Source: Ancylobacter novellus
GTDB taxonomy: Bacteria > Pseudomonadota > Alphaproteobacteria > Rhizobiales > Xanthobacteraceae
DNA: 53,036 nt
Reading direction: 5' to 3'
NCBI GenBank assembly: GCA_003241485.1
Contig: QFQD01000046.1
Span: 1-53,036, forward strand
Shown: positions 9,089 to 17,719 of the stretch, piece by piece
Layout of the letters: every line of letters begins with the position of its first letter
Position numbering within the stretch: the first letter of the stretch is position 1
Notes under the pieces: generated by a model
What the model was told of the DNA's origin: nothing
Databases searched by the model: none
The model's input: the letters and a program-made list of their open reading frames with translations, nothing else
Program-made: the position numbers and the translations under genes

Positions 9089-9334
9089 ATGACAGACGCG
9101 GCGCATGTGGACACGCTCAGCTTCGAGAAGGCGCTGGCTGAACTTGAATCGATCGTCGCCAAGCTGGAAGGCGGCAATGTCCCGCTGGAAGAGTCGATCA
9201 CGCTCTATGCGCGCGGCGAGGCGCTGAAGGCGCGCTGCGACGCGCTGCTGAAGGACGCCGAGGCGCGGGTCGAGAAGATCACCCAGGGCGCCGATGGCCG
9301 CGCCGCCGGCACGGTGCCGCTGGACGGCGACTAG
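9089..9334 (+). CDS. xseB: Exodeoxyribonuclease VII small subunit
   Basis: An 81-residue helical subunit of exonuclease VII, which degrades single-stranded DNA together with XseA (not in this window). The characteristic core LSFEKALAELESIVAKLEGG, then PLEESITLYARGEAL and CDALLKDAEARVEKI, covers nearly the whole protein. A good ribosome site, GGGAGGCAGCC, precedes the ATG. In related genomes xseB usually leads directly into dxs; here roughly 2.9 kb of accessory genes separates them. Confidence 0.96.
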   Translation: MTDAAHVDTLSFEKALAELESIVAKLEGGNVPLEESITLYARGEALKARCDALLKDAEARVEKITQGADGRAAGTVPLDGD

Positions 9335-9360
9335 GCCGCGGGGCTGGCAGAGGGCGGCCC

Positions 9361-9783
9361 GTGACCGTCAGGCTGCGCGCGCACCATCTGCTGTGCCTGC
9401 TGACCTATGTCGGCAAGGGCTACACCCCCTCATTCGTCGCCCAGTACGACGCCCTCGTCACGCGGCTGAACGCGGGCGAGGAGGCGGTGCTGGTCGCGGG
9501 GCCGGACGATATCTGCGCGCCCCTGCTGGAGGGCGGGCATCACTGCCTCAAGCCGCGCATCACCGCCCGCGACGGGCAGGCACTGGACGAGCTGGGCCGG
9601 CTTCTCGGCCATCCCCTTGAAGCGGGCGCGCCCGTGCCGCTCGATCGCGCCACGCTGGCGCGGATGCGGCGTGCCTTCGCGGAGGGCACCATCCGGCAGG
9701 CCTGCGCCCGCTGCCAGTGGTCGGAACTGTGCACGGGCGTCGCGGCGGGCGGCTTTGCCGAGGTGCGCCTCGCCGGCGCCTGA
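9361..9783 (+). CDS. DUF1284 domain protein
   Basis: A 140-residue cytosolic protein of the DUF1284 family, function unknown. It opens with VRLRAHHLLCLLTYVGKGY, the family's hallmark HHLLC motif, and contains several further Cys residues (ICAPL, HHCLK, CARCQW, LCTGV), which suggests metal or Fe-S binding. The start is a GTG at 9361, 26 bases after xseB, so it may be read with xseB. No catalytic role can be assigned. Confidence 0.85.
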   Translation: MTVRLRAHHLLCLLTYVGKGYTPSFVAQYDALVTRLNAGEEAVLVAGPDDICAPLLEGGHHCLKPRITARDGQALDELGRLLGHPLEAGAPVPLDRATLARMRRAFAEGTIRQACARCQWSELCTGVAAGGFAEVRLAGA

Positions 9784-9788
9784 GGAGG

Positions 9789-10040
9789 TCAGCCGGCGGC
9801 CCGGCGGCGGCAGTCGGGGTTGAACACCCGCGTGGTGGAGGCCGGGTTGCGCGCCAGCGGACCCGCCGGGCGCACCGGCCGGCGCACCAGCTCGCCGCCG
9901 CAATTTGGGCAGATGCCGTGCAGCACTTCGCCGGCGCAATCGGCGCAGAAGGTGCACTCGAAGCTGCACATCATCGCCTCGCGCGAGGCCGGCGGCAGGT
10001 CGGCGTCGCAGCACTCGCAGTTCGGTCTCAGTTCCAGCAT
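9789..10040 (-). CDS. DUF1272 zinc-ribbon-like small protein
   Basis: An 83-residue Cys-rich protein of the DUF1272 family. Pairs of cysteines occur in NCECCDADLP, CSFECTFCADCAG and GICPNCGGELVRRP, consistent with two zinc-knuckle or ribbon sites. There is no signal peptide or membrane helix. Function is unknown. It ends only a few bases from the convergent DUF1284 gene and lies downstream of the ICMT-like gene on the same strand (28-base gap), so those two may share a message. Confidence 0.85.
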   Translation of the reverse strand: MLELRPNCECCDADLPPASREAMMCSFECTFCADCAGEVLHGICPNCGGELVRRPVRPAGPLARNPASTTRVFNPDCRRRAAG

Positions 10041-10068
10041 GGGCGCTTCCTGCCGCGGGATGCCGTGT

Positions 10069-10656
10069 TCAGTAGATGCCGGGGATGAGCCGGGCGGTGC
10101 GGGCGCTGTAGGCGCGGTATTCGTCGCCGAAGGTGTCGAGCATCATCTGCTCCTCGCGGCCGATGCGGAAGGCATAGAGGATGCCGAAGCCGACGACGCC
10201 CGCCGGGCCGGCGATCCAGTTCGGGATCAGGATGAGCTGCGCCAGCGCCCACAGGAAGAAGGCGGAGTACATGGGGTGGCGGACATAGCGGTACACGCCG
10301 CCGGTGATGAGGTTGTGGTTGTCCTTGATCTCCAGCGTCACCGACCAGTTGCGGCCGAGATCGGCATGGGTGCGGCGGAACAGCCAGAGCGCGAAGGCGA
10401 AGACCAGCGTGCCGAGCGCGAACTGCACCGGCGAATAGGGGTAGTTCGCGTGGTCGAACACATGCGAGGTCGCCCAGAACAGCGGGATGATGCCGAGGCC
10501 CAGGGTCGAGCAGGAGAGCAGCAGCAGCTCGCGCAGCCGGTGGCGCGCATCAATGACGCGCTCACGCTTCACCTTGCGCTCGAAGGGGATGCGGATGACG
10601 TACCAGCCGACCACGCCGACGGCCCAGACGATCTTCGCTGCGAGAAGGAGGTTCAT
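10069..10656 (-). CDS. Isoprenylcysteine carboxyl methyltransferase-like membrane protein
   Basis: A 195-residue integral membrane protein of the ICMT/PEMT-like methyltransferase family. Four to five hydrophobic helices are visible, with the diagnostic C-terminal half LITGGVYRYVRHPMYSAFF (SAM-binding RHPxY motif) and a conserved acidic stretch FGDEYRAYSARTARLIPGIY. Bacterial members methylate small lipophilic or thiol substrates, and the actual substrate here is unknown. It probably forms a two-gene unit with DUF1272. A RIME-like repeat lies directly upstream. Confidence 0.85.
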   Translation of the reverse strand: MNLLLAAKIVWAVGVVGWYVIRIPFERKVKRERVIDARHRLRELLLLSCSTLGLGIIPLFWATSHVFDHANYPYSPVQFALGTLVFAFALWLFRRTHADLGRNWSVTLEIKDNHNLITGGVYRYVRHPMYSAFFLWALAQLILIPNWIAGPAGVVGFGILYAFRIGREEQMMLDTFGDEYRAYSARTARLIPGIY

Positions 10657-10670
10657 TGAGTTTCCGTTGT

Positions 10671-10720
10671 CTAGAGCAATTCCCGCAAAAGTGCGTAGCG
10701 GTTTTGCGAAAGGAATTGCG
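10671..10720. repeat. RIME/ABC-like rhizobial palindromic repeat
   Basis: A nested palindrome: GCAATTCC (10676-10683) pairs with GGAATTGC (10712-10719), and inside it CGCAAAA (10684-10690) pairs with TTTTGCG (10702-10708). The consensus resembles dispersed short palindromes that are abundant between genes in Hyphomicrobiales genomes. Only one copy is seen in this window. Confidence 0.6.
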
Positions 10721-10731
10721 TAAAATCAATG

Positions 10732-10779
10732 GGCTAGAGCGCCTACGGTGAGCTGGCGCTCGCCGTAGGCGCTCTAGCC
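10732..10779. terminator. Strong hairpin overlapping the stop codon of the hydrolase gene
   Basis: A perfect 17-bp inverted repeat, GGCTAGAGCGCCTACGG (10732-10748) and CCGTAGGCGCTCTAGCC (10763-10779), extends through a T-G pair and GAGC/GCTC to a 4-base loop, giving a 22-bp stem. The TAG stop of the minus-strand hydrolase gene (10774-10776) lies inside it. There is no T-tract, so it may be a repeat element used as a terminator or message stabiliser rather than a classical intrinsic terminator. Confidence 0.5.
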
Positions 10780-12039
10780 GATCAGGGAGCCGTCCGGCGC
10801 GAAGCGTCCCAGCGGCCCTTCGGGGCGCGAGGACAGCTCGGCGAAGGGGAGCGGCCCGAGCACGAACATGAAGTAGTCGTAGGGAGCTTTCTGCTCGTTC
10901 GCCAGCAGGAACTGGTAGTGGATGCGCATGGCATGCCAGCGCAGCTTGTCGAGCTTTTCCTGGGTGAGCATCTGCTTGATGTTGGCGTCGCGCAGCAGCG
11001 GCTGCCCGTCGCTCGTCACGCCGAAATCGAGGTCGCGCAGCGTGACCGGGTGGAATCGGTAGAAATTGATCGCGTCGTGCCGCGCCTGATACTCGACCCA
11101 GCACAGGCCCGGCGTGGTGGCGACGCGCTTTGCCTGCCGGCGCACCTTGTCGCCCCGCCGGTGCAGGGCGAGCTTGGGGATGGTGGCGCCGCAGGTGAGG
11201 AAGGCGAGCCTTGTCGGCCCCTCCGCCAGCGCCGGCTCGCGGTCGAGCGCGCGGTCGAGCACGCCGAGCATCAAGGTGGCGCCGAGGCTGTGGCCGACGA
11301 GAATGATCTCGTCATAGCCGCGCGAGCGCACCGCCTCGACCAGCACCTCGGCGAATGCGTCGAGCCGGCGGTCGAGAAAGGGCGTGCGGTCGTGCAGATA
11401 GTCGCGGGCGAGGTCCCAGTCGTCGAGCGCCTGGTGCAGGCGCCAGTCGCGCCCCGGCCGGTGGAACAGCGCGAAGAAGACGGCGATCCCGGCGGCAAGT
11501 CCGGCAAGGGCGGGCAGCGGCGCCGGCAGCACGCCCGCGAGCAGCCAGTCCACCAGCCACCCCACCAGCGCCCCTGCGCCGATGAACAGGCCGACGATCA
11601 GGAAGGGGAAGAAGAAGAAGATGCCGTAGCGCAGATTGGCCGGGAAATAGCGCCGCGCCGCGCCGCCGGCGAGGAAGTCGAACAGTCCGCCGAAGCCGCG
11701 CCACAGCCGCACCGGGTCCGGCCGCTCGTCGAGCTGGACGATGATGTCTTCCCAGCGCAGCACGCGGTAGTCGGTGTGATGCGACCAGTTCGGCCCGTGG
11801 GTTTCCACATCCCAGCGCGCATAGGGCTGCTGCCCGTCATCGCGCCGGGCGGATACGTCCACCCCCAGCGACCACAGCGCGGCGAAGCGCCCAGCCTGGT
11901 TGGCGAAGCGGCCGTGATGATAGTCCATATCGGTGGGATCGTGGCCGGGCAGGAACAGCACGAGCCGGCGGCCGCGCTCGCGCCCGGAGGACGGCTGTTC
12001 ACCAGCGGATGCCGCGCTTCCCGGCGCTTCAACGTTCAT
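10774..12039 (-). CDS. Membrane-anchored alpha/beta hydrolase-like protein
   Basis: A 421-residue protein of unknown function with a lipase/esterase-type nucleophile elbow, VGHSLGA (Ser251), and an early strand LVLFLPGHDP resembling the oxyanion region. Unusually, two or three hydrophobic helices (about residues 139-192) interrupt the fold between the first strands and the nucleophile. The C-terminal third is polar and contains KVRRQAKRVATTPGLCWVEY and the tract RFHPVTLRDLDFG. A full Ser-Asp-His triad cannot be assigned by eye. It is transcribed alone, divergent from dxs. No clear Shine-Dalgarno precedes the ATG at 12039. Confidence 0.7.
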   Translation of the reverse strand: MNVEAPGSAASAGEQPSSGRERGRRLVLFLPGHDPTDMDYHHGRFANQAGRFAALWSLGVDVSARRDDGQQPYARWDVETHGPNWSHHTDYRVLRWEDIIVQLDERPDPVRLWRGFGGLFDFLAGGAARRYFPANLRYGIFFFFPFLIVGLFIGAGALVGWLVDWLLAGVLPAPLPALAGLAAGIAVFFALFHRPGRDWRLHQALDDWDLARDYLHDRTPFLDRRLDAFAEVLVEAVRSRGYDEIILVGHSLGATLMLGVLDRALDREPALAEGPTRLAFLTCGATIPKLALHRRGDKVRRQAKRVATTPGLCWVEYQARHDAINFYRFHPVTLRDLDFGVTSDGQPLLRDANIKQMLTQEKLDKLRWHAMRIHYQFLLANEQKAPYDYFMFVLGPLPFAELSSRPEGPLGRFAPDGSLIG

Positions 12040-12265
12040 GATGCGGGTTCTAGCGGAAGCCGGCGTGCCGATCCAACATTTGTGGTGCGCGGCGCGTGCG
12101 TCTCCACATTGTCCTGCAGCGTGCCGTGCGTTTGCACGCTTTGCGCGGTGTCCCGCGTGCGCCCGCCGGCGGCTCGCGTTGCGGTTCGGTTAACAACTGT
12201 GTATGCCGTTGAACTTCGTCCGTGGCACCGTAGTTGTCCGGATGGAGACGTAATCGGAGACGTCA

Positions 12266-14206
12266 TTGACCCGCCCGTCCACGCCGCTTCTCGACACGAT
12301 CAAGGAGCCAGCCGATCTTCGCCGCCTGCCGGATGAGCAACTGCCCCGGCTGGCCGAAGAGCTGCGCGCGGAGACGATCGACGCCGTGTCGGTGACCGGC
12401 GGGCATCTGGGCGCCGGGCTCGGCGTGGTCGAACTGACCGTGGCCCTGCACCATGTGTTCAACACGCCCGACGACCGGCTGATCTGGGATGTCGGCCACC
12501 AGTGCTACCCGCACAAGATCCTGACCGGGCGGCGCGAGCGCATCCGCACGCTGCGCCAGGGCGGCGGGCTTTCCGGCTTCACCAACCGCGCGGAAAGCCA
12601 GTACGACCCGTTCGGCGCCGGCCATTCCTCGACCTCCATCTCGGCTGGCCTCGGCATGGCGGTGGCGCGCGACCTCGACGCGCTGAAGGAGCCCTTCAAG
12701 CCCCAGCGCAACGTGGTCTGCGTCATCGGCGACGGCGCCATGTCCGCCGGCATGGCCTATGAGGCGATGAACAATGCCGGGGCGATGGATTCCCGCCTCA
12801 TCGTCATTCTCAACGATAACGACATGTCGATCGCCCCGCCGGTGGGCGCCATGTCGGCCTATCTGGCGCGGCTGATCTCCGGGCGCACCTATCGCTCGCT
12901 GCGCGAGACCGCCAAACAGCTCGCCGGCAGCCTGCCGAAGTTCTTCGGCCGCCAGGCGGCGCGGGCGGAGGAATTCGCGCGCGGCTTCTGGACCGGCGGC
13001 ACGCTGTTCGAGGAACTCGGCTTCTATTATGTCGGGCCGATCGACGGGCATAATCTCGACCACCTTCTGCCGGTGCTGCGCAATGTGCGCGACGCGGAGA
13101 CCGGGCCGGTGCTGGTCCATGTGGTGACGCAGAAGGGCAAGGGCTATCCGCCGGCGGAAGCCTCGGCCGACAAATATCACGGCGTGCAGCGCTTCGATGT
13201 CGCCACCGGCACGCAGAAGAAGGCCGCGTCCAACGCGCCGAGCTACACCAGCGTGTTCGCCGAGAGCCTGATCGACGAGGCGCGGCGCGACGACAGGATC
13301 GTCGCCATCAATGCCGCCATGCCGGCCGGGACCGGGCTCGACCTGTTCGGCCGCGAGTTTCCCGAGCGCACGTTCGACGTCGGCATTGCCGAGCAGCACG
13401 CCGTGACCTTTGCGGCGGGGCTGGCGACGGAGGGCTACAAGCCGTTCTGCGCCATCTATTCCACCTTCCTGCAGCGTGCCTACGACCAGATCGTGCATGA
13501 CGTGGCGATCCAGCGCCTGCCGGTGCGCTTCGCCATCGACCGCGCCGGGCTGGTGGGCGCGGATGGTTCCACCCATGTCGGTGCCTTCGACGTGCCCATG
13601 CTGGCCTGCCTGCCGGGCATGGTGGTGATGGCTCCCGCCGACGAGGCGGAGCTGGTGCACATGGTCGCCACCGCTGCCGCCTATGACGAGGGCCCGATCG
13701 CCTTCCGCTATCCGCGCGGCGAGGGTGTCGGCGTCGAGCGCCCGGCCCGTGGCGTGAAGCTGGAGATCGGGCGCGGGCGCATCGTGCGCGAGGGCTCGAA
13801 AGTGGCGCTGCTCTCGCTCGGCACACGGCTCGCCGCCTGTGTGGCCGCCGCCGAGCAGCTGGGCAGCTTCGGCCTGCCGACAACCGTGGCCGATGCCCGC
13901 TTCGCCAAGCCGATCGACCGCGAGCTGGTGCTGCGGCTGGCGCGCGAGCACGAGGTGCTGGTCATCGTGGAAGAGGGCGCCACGGGCGGCTTCGGCAGCC
14001 ATGTGCTGACCCTGCTGGCGGAAGCCGGCGCGCTGGAGCGCGGCCTCAAGGTGCGCAGCCTCGCGCTGCCGGACCGCTTCATCGACCATGAGGCCCCCGC
14101 CGTGCAGCTCGGCGAGGCCGGGCTCGACGTGCAGGGCATTCTGCGCGGCGTGTTCGGCGCGCTCGGCCGCTCGGATGACGCGGGCGTCGCCCTGCTGCGC
14201 GGCTGA
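12266..14206 (+). CDS. dxs: 1-deoxy-D-xylulose-5-phosphate synthase
   Basis: A thiamine-diphosphate enzyme that condenses pyruvate and glyceraldehyde-3-phosphate, the first step of the MEP isoprenoid pathway. The 646 residues are the normal length. Visible are TGGHLGAGLGVVELTVALHH, DVGHQCYPHKILTGR, the ThDP motif GDGAMSAGMAYEAMNNAG, and the transketolase-like GIAEQHAVTFAAGLA with the catalytic Glu. Initiation appears to be at TTG (12266): CGGAGA lies five bases upstream, and the only upstream in-frame ATG is closed by TAA after three codons. tlyA follows at 21 bases. Confidence 0.97.
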   Translation: MTRPSTPLLDTIKEPADLRRLPDEQLPRLAEELRAETIDAVSVTGGHLGAGLGVVELTVALHHVFNTPDDRLIWDVGHQCYPHKILTGRRERIRTLRQGGGLSGFTNRAESQYDPFGAGHSSTSISAGLGMAVARDLDALKEPFKPQRNVVCVIGDGAMSAGMAYEAMNNAGAMDSRLIVILNDNDMSIAPPVGAMSAYLARLISGRTYRSLRETAKQLAGSLPKFFGRQAARAEEFARGFWTGGTLFEELGFYYVGPIDGHNLDHLLPVLRNVRDAETGPVLVHVVTQKGKGYPPAEASADKYHGVQRFDVATGTQKKAASNAPSYTSVFAESLIDEARRDDRIVAINAAMPAGTGLDLFGREFPERTFDVGIAEQHAVTFAAGLATEGYKPFCAIYSTFLQRAYDQIVHDVAIQRLPVRFAIDRAGLVGADGSTHVGAFDVPMLACLPGMVVMAPADEAELVHMVATAAAYDEGPIAFRYPRGEGVGVERPARGVKLEIGRGRIVREGSKVALLSLGTRLAACVAAAEQLGSFGLPTTVADARFAKPIDRELVLRLAREHEVLVIVEEGATGGFGSHVLTLLAEAGALERGLKVRSLALPDRFIDHEAPAVQLGEAGLDVQGILRGVFGALGRSDDAGVALLRG

Positions 14207-14227
14207 GCCCGGCAAAGGGCCGCTTCC

Positions 14228-14998
14228 ATGAACACCGATGATCCCAAGGGTACGGCGCGCGCGAGCACCGCACGCGAGCGCGCCGACCGTGTGCTGGTGG
14301 CGCGCGGCCTGTTCGACAGTCGCGCCCGCGCGCAGGCCGCCATCGCCGCCGGGCTGGTGACCGTCGCCGGCCGGGTGGTCGCCAAGCCCTCCGAAATGAT
14401 CGCCGGCGATACCGAGATCGAGGCGCGCGAGGCCTATGAATGGGTGTCGCGCGCCGGGCTGAAGCTGGAGGCCGCGCTCGACGCCGCCGGGCTCGAGGTC
14501 ACCGGCATGGAGGCGCTGGATGTCGGCGCCTCCACCGGCGGGTTCTCGCAGGTGCTGCTGGCGCGCGGGGCGCGGCGGGTGCACGCGGTGGATGTCGGCC
14601 GCGACCAGCTGCATGCGCGGCTGCGGGGGGAGGCGCGCCTCGTCTCGCGCGAAGCGACCGATATCCGCGACCTCGCGCCCGGCGAATTGCCGCCGGCCGA
14701 TATCGTCACCATCGATGTCAGCTTCATTTCGCTGGAACAGGTGCTGCCGGCCGCGCTGGCGCATGCCGCGCCGGGCGCCGTTCTGGTGGCGCTGGTGAAG
14801 CCGCAATTCGAGGTGGGCCGCGACAAGCTTTCCAAGGGCGGCATCGTCCGCGACGCGGCGGCGCGCCAGGAGGCGGTGGAGCGGATCGCCGCGCTCTTGT
14901 CGGCGCGGGGCTGGCGGGTGACGCACCGGCTGGCCTCGCCCATTCTCGGCGGCGACGGCAATGAGGAGTTCCTGCTGGTGGCGGCGCGGGCGGGGTGA
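14228..14998 (+). CDS. tlyA: TlyA-family 2'-O-methyltransferase (rRNA, cytidine)
   Basis: A 256-residue fusion of an N-terminal S4 RNA-binding domain (RADRVLVARGLFDSRARAQ) and a C-terminal FtsJ-like SAM methyltransferase with ALDVGASTGGFSQVLLARGA as the SAM-binding motif. Members of the family 2'-O-methylate cytidines in 16S/23S rRNA; the historical name hemolysin A is misleading. The catalytic-type Lys/Asp residues appear in LVKPQFEVGRDKLSKGG. The dxs-tlyA order is conserved in Hyphomicrobiales, and the genes are probably co-transcribed. Confidence 0.94.
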   Translation: MNTDDPKGTARASTARERADRVLVARGLFDSRARAQAAIAAGLVTVAGRVVAKPSEMIAGDTEIEAREAYEWVSRAGLKLEAALDAAGLEVTGMEALDVGASTGGFSQVLLARGARRVHAVDVGRDQLHARLRGEARLVSREATDIRDLAPGELPPADIVTIDVSFISLEQVLPAALAHAAPGAVLVALVKPQFEVGRDKLSKGGIVRDAAARQEAVERIAALLSARGWRVTHRLASPILGGDGNEEFLLVAARAG

Positions 14999-15036
14999 AG
15001 CCGTCCGCGCCGGGTTTCTTCGCCGGTGTCCGCCGC

Positions 15037-15576
15037 TCAGGCGGCGCGGCGGGCCGGGCCCTTGTCGGCGACAAGCGCGCCGGCGACCTTCTCCGAGACA
15101 TAGCCGAGTACGGCGCCGGCGATCATCGACAGGATGATGGTCACCAGCGGGTTGGCAAGGTTGGCCACGGTGAGGTTGGCGACCCCGTCGGTGGTCAGCA
15201 GCGTGAAGGCGGCGACGGCGGCGAAGCCGTAGACCAGCGCCGGGATGGCGGCGAAGGCGGGCAGGTTGGCGAGCAGGATCATGACCAGCACGCCGACGCC
15301 GACGCAGATGCCGGCCCAGAGCGGCAGGCCAAGGCTGGCGCCAAGGCCGCCGCGCGTGACCGCGAGCAGGGTGAGCCACGCCATGATGGCGCCGGCGAGG
15401 TTGGCCAGTATGGTGGCCTTGAGGCCGGCTTCCTTGCCACCGCAGTGGAAGAAGCAGGCCCAGGCGATGAAGGCGGCCCAGATCTGCAGGCCGCCGGCGA
15501 GAGGTCCGAGGAACAACCAGGTGGCTACGCCCCCGAGTACGCCGATACTGATTGCAAGCGCCGAGATGATCGACAT
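15037..15576 (-). CDS. DUF1097 membrane protein
   Basis: A 179-residue, almost entirely hydrophobic inner-membrane protein with about five to six helices, of the DUF1097 family (unknown function). Visible are the conserved ACFFHCGGKEAGLKATILANLAG region and glycine-rich helices. The Shine-Dalgarno GGGGAA lies just upstream of the ATG. It is inserted between tlyA and the methyltransferase gene on the opposite strand; the 210-base upstream region is distinctly AT-rich compared with its surroundings and probably holds divergent promoters. Confidence 0.8.
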   Translation of the reverse strand: MSIISALAISIGVLGGVATWLFLGPLAGGLQIWAAFIAWACFFHCGGKEAGLKATILANLAGAIMAWLTLLAVTRGGLGASLGLPLWAGICVGVGVLVMILLANLPAFAAIPALVYGFAAVAAFTLLTTDGVANLTVANLANPLVTIILSMIAGAVLGYVSEKVAGALVADKGPARRAA

Positions 15577-15788
15577 GAATTTCCCCTATGCGTGCGCTTC
15601 CGAACTTATTATTATGTGCATATGCGAAGTAAAAGCGGCTGAATATACGGGAATCGGCATCAGCCGCGGGAAGAATACATTAAGCAGGCAAAAGATAAAC
15701 ATGGCTGCAAGGTTGGTTGTAAATTGACGCGCTCATCTATTGTTTCAATACATAATACTGCATGGATCATTTCACGGAGGGGCCAGCG

Positions 15789-17039
15789 ATGAGCGCGGTA
15801 CGGCTCGACATTGCGCGGATCGGCCCGCGCGGCGACGGCGTGGCGACGACGGCGGAGGGGCCGGTCTATGTGCCGCTCACCCTGCCCGGCGAGAGCGTCG
15901 AGGTCGAACGCGAGCATGATCGCGGGCGGCTGGTCTCGGTGGTGGCGCCCAGCGCGGACCGCATCGCGCCGATCTGCCGCCATGTCGGCCCGTGCGGCGG
16001 CTGCGCGCTGCAGCACTGGCGCGCTGAGCCCTATGAGGAATGGAAGCGCGCGCTGGTGGTGGACGCGCTGGCGCGGGTGGGGCTTACCCCGCCCGTCGCG
16101 CCGCTGCTGCCGGCGCATGGCGCCGGGCGGCGCCGCGCCACCTTCCATGCCCGCTCCAGCGGCGGCAGCGCGCGCAAGGGGCAGGACGTGCTCACCGTCG
16201 GCTTCGCCGGGCGGCGCAGCCACGCCATCGTCGCCATAGAGGACTGCCCGATCCTGGCGCCGGACCTCGCCGGCGCGCTGCCGGCCGCCTGGGCGGTGGC
16301 GCAGGTGCTGGCGCCGCTGGCCAAGCCGCTCGACATCCAGGTGACGGCGAGCGAGACCGGCCTCGACATGGATGTGCGCGGCTCCGGGCCGCTGGCGCCG
16401 CGCGTCGTCGCCGCGCTGGCGGAGGTCGCCGGCCAGCAGCGCCTCGCCCGGCTTACCCGCCATGGCGAACTGGTGCTGCAGCGCGAGCCGCCGCTCGTCA
16501 CCATGGGCCGCGCGCGGGTGCGGCTGCCGCCCGGCTCCTTCCTGCAGGCGACGGCGCTGGGCGAGGCGACGCTGTCGCGGCTGGTGGTCGAGGCGCTGGC
16601 GGGGGCGGGCCGGGTCGCGGACCTGTTCTCCGGCGTCGGCACCTTCGCCCTGCGGCTGGCGGAGACCGCGCGCGTGGCGGCCTACGAGACCTCGGTGCCG
16701 GCCGTGGAGGCGCTGCTCAACGCCGTGCGCAACACGCCGGGGCTGAAGCCGGTGAGCGCCGAGGCGCGCGACCTGTTCCGCCGCCCGCTGCTGCCGCTGG
16801 AGCTGAAGAGCCTCGACGCCGCGGTGTTCGACCCGCCGCGCCAGGGGGCGGAGGCGCAGGCGACCCAGCTGGCGGCGAGCAAGCTGCCGCTGGTGGTGGG
16901 CGTGTCCTGCGATCCCGTGACCTTCGCGCGCGATGCCGCCATCCTGATCGAGGGCGGCTTCCGGCTGGAGAGCGTGACGCCGGTGGACCAGTTCCTGTAT
17001 TCCGCGCATGTGGAGATGGTGGGCGTGTTCCGGCGCTGA
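15789..17039 (+). CDS. TrmA/RlmD-type Fe-S class I RNA (uracil-5) methyltransferase
   Basis: A SAM-dependent RNA m5U methyltransferase of about 416 residues. An N-terminal TRAM domain (RLDIARIGPRGDGVATTAEG) is followed by a 4Fe-4S Cys set, CRHVGPCGGC plus a later IEDCPIL. The Rossmann domain has VADLFSGVGTFALRLAE, the catalytic region FDPPRQGAEAQ, and the nucleophile/base motif VVGVSCDPVTFARD. The start is set at 15789 because GGAGG lies eight bases ahead; an in-frame ATG nine codons upstream (15762) lacks this. The target nucleotide (tRNA U54 or 23S) is not decidable by eye. Confidence 0.9.
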   Translation: MSAVRLDIARIGPRGDGVATTAEGPVYVPLTLPGESVEVEREHDRGRLVSVVAPSADRIAPICRHVGPCGGCALQHWRAEPYEEWKRALVVDALARVGLTPPVAPLLPAHGAGRRRATFHARSSGGSARKGQDVLTVGFAGRRSHAIVAIEDCPILAPDLAGALPAAWAVAQVLAPLAKPLDIQVTASETGLDMDVRGSGPLAPRVVAALAEVAGQQRLARLTRHGELVLQREPPLVTMGRARVRLPPGSFLQATALGEATLSRLVVEALAGAGRVADLFSGVGTFALRLAETARVAAYETSVPAVEALLNAVRNTPGLKPVSAEARDLFRRPLLPLELKSLDAAVFDPPRQGAEAQATQLAASKLPLVVGVSCDPVTFARDAAILIEGGFRLESVTPVDQFLYSAHVEMVGVFRR

Positions 17040-17136
17040 TTTCGCGCGAAAACCGCGCGCGCGGCCTGCAAAATCCGCTGGCGTCCACGCGGGAAGACGG
17101 CGAGGATGGGGGCTCATCTCATCCTGGGAGTGAACC

Positions 17137-17703
17137 ATGAGGGTTCTGTTTCTCGCCTCGGCCGTGGCTCTGGTCGTGGGGTCTACCTGCGTGCGCGCCG
17201 AAACCATGGCCATGCCGTCCGCCGCCGGGCCGAGCGCGCATCACCTCGCCGCCGCCGCCAAGGTGCCCTCGACGCAGGCGTTCGTCGACACGGCGGCCGC
17301 GGCGAACCAGTTCGAGATCGCCTCCAGCAAGCTCGCGCTGATGAAGAGCTTCAACCCGAAGATCCGCAGCTTCGCCGCCAAGATGGTCGAGGACCACACC
17401 GTCATCGGCAAGAACTTCGTCGCCGCGCTCGACAAGGCCAAGACCGGCATCACCCCGCCCGCCGGCCTCGGCGCCGATCTCGACGCCATCATGGTGAAGC
17501 TGCGCGGCACCTATGGGCCGGCTTTTGACGCGGAGTACATCGCGGCGCAGACCAAGGGCCACCAGGCGGCGGTCGGGCTGTTCGCCGGCTATGCCAAGGG
17601 TGGCGCCAATCCGGTGATGAAGGCCTTCGCCAAGGCGACGCTTCCCACCATCGAGATGCATCTGGGCATGTGCTACGAGCTTGCCGCGGCGATGAAGAAA
17701 TAA
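17137..17703 (+). CDS. Exported DUF4142 protein
   Basis: A 188-residue protein with a signal peptide (MRVLFLASAVALVVGSTCVRA, cleavage expected after the Ala) and a helical DUF4142 domain, ferritin-like in appearance: AFVDTAAAANQFEIASSKLAL, FAAKMVEDHTVIGKNF and FDAEYIAAQTKGHQAAV. Family members are periplasmic proteins of unknown function, often linked to stress. GGGAG precedes the ATG. Transcribed alone and convergent with the DUF1194 gene. Confidence 0.87.
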   Translation: MRVLFLASAVALVVGSTCVRAETMAMPSAAGPSAHHLAAAAKVPSTQAFVDTAAAANQFEIASSKLALMKSFNPKIRSFAAKMVEDHTVIGKNFVAALDKAKTGITPPAGLGADLDAIMVKLRGTYGPAFDAEYIAAQTKGHQAAVGLFAGYAKGGANPVMKAFAKATLPTIEMHLGMCYELAAAMKK

Positions 17704-17719
17704 CCGCGACAGCCCGGAG

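Noticed and set aside
14228..14998. Hemolysin annotation for tlyA
   Set aside because: The S4 plus FtsJ-type methyltransferase architecture shows an RNA methyltransferase; the hemolysin name is historical.
12263..15379. A 1038-codon minus-strand frame opposite dxs and tlyA
   Set aside because: Antisense shadow; no recognisable motif, while dxs and tlyA on the plus strand are unmistakable.
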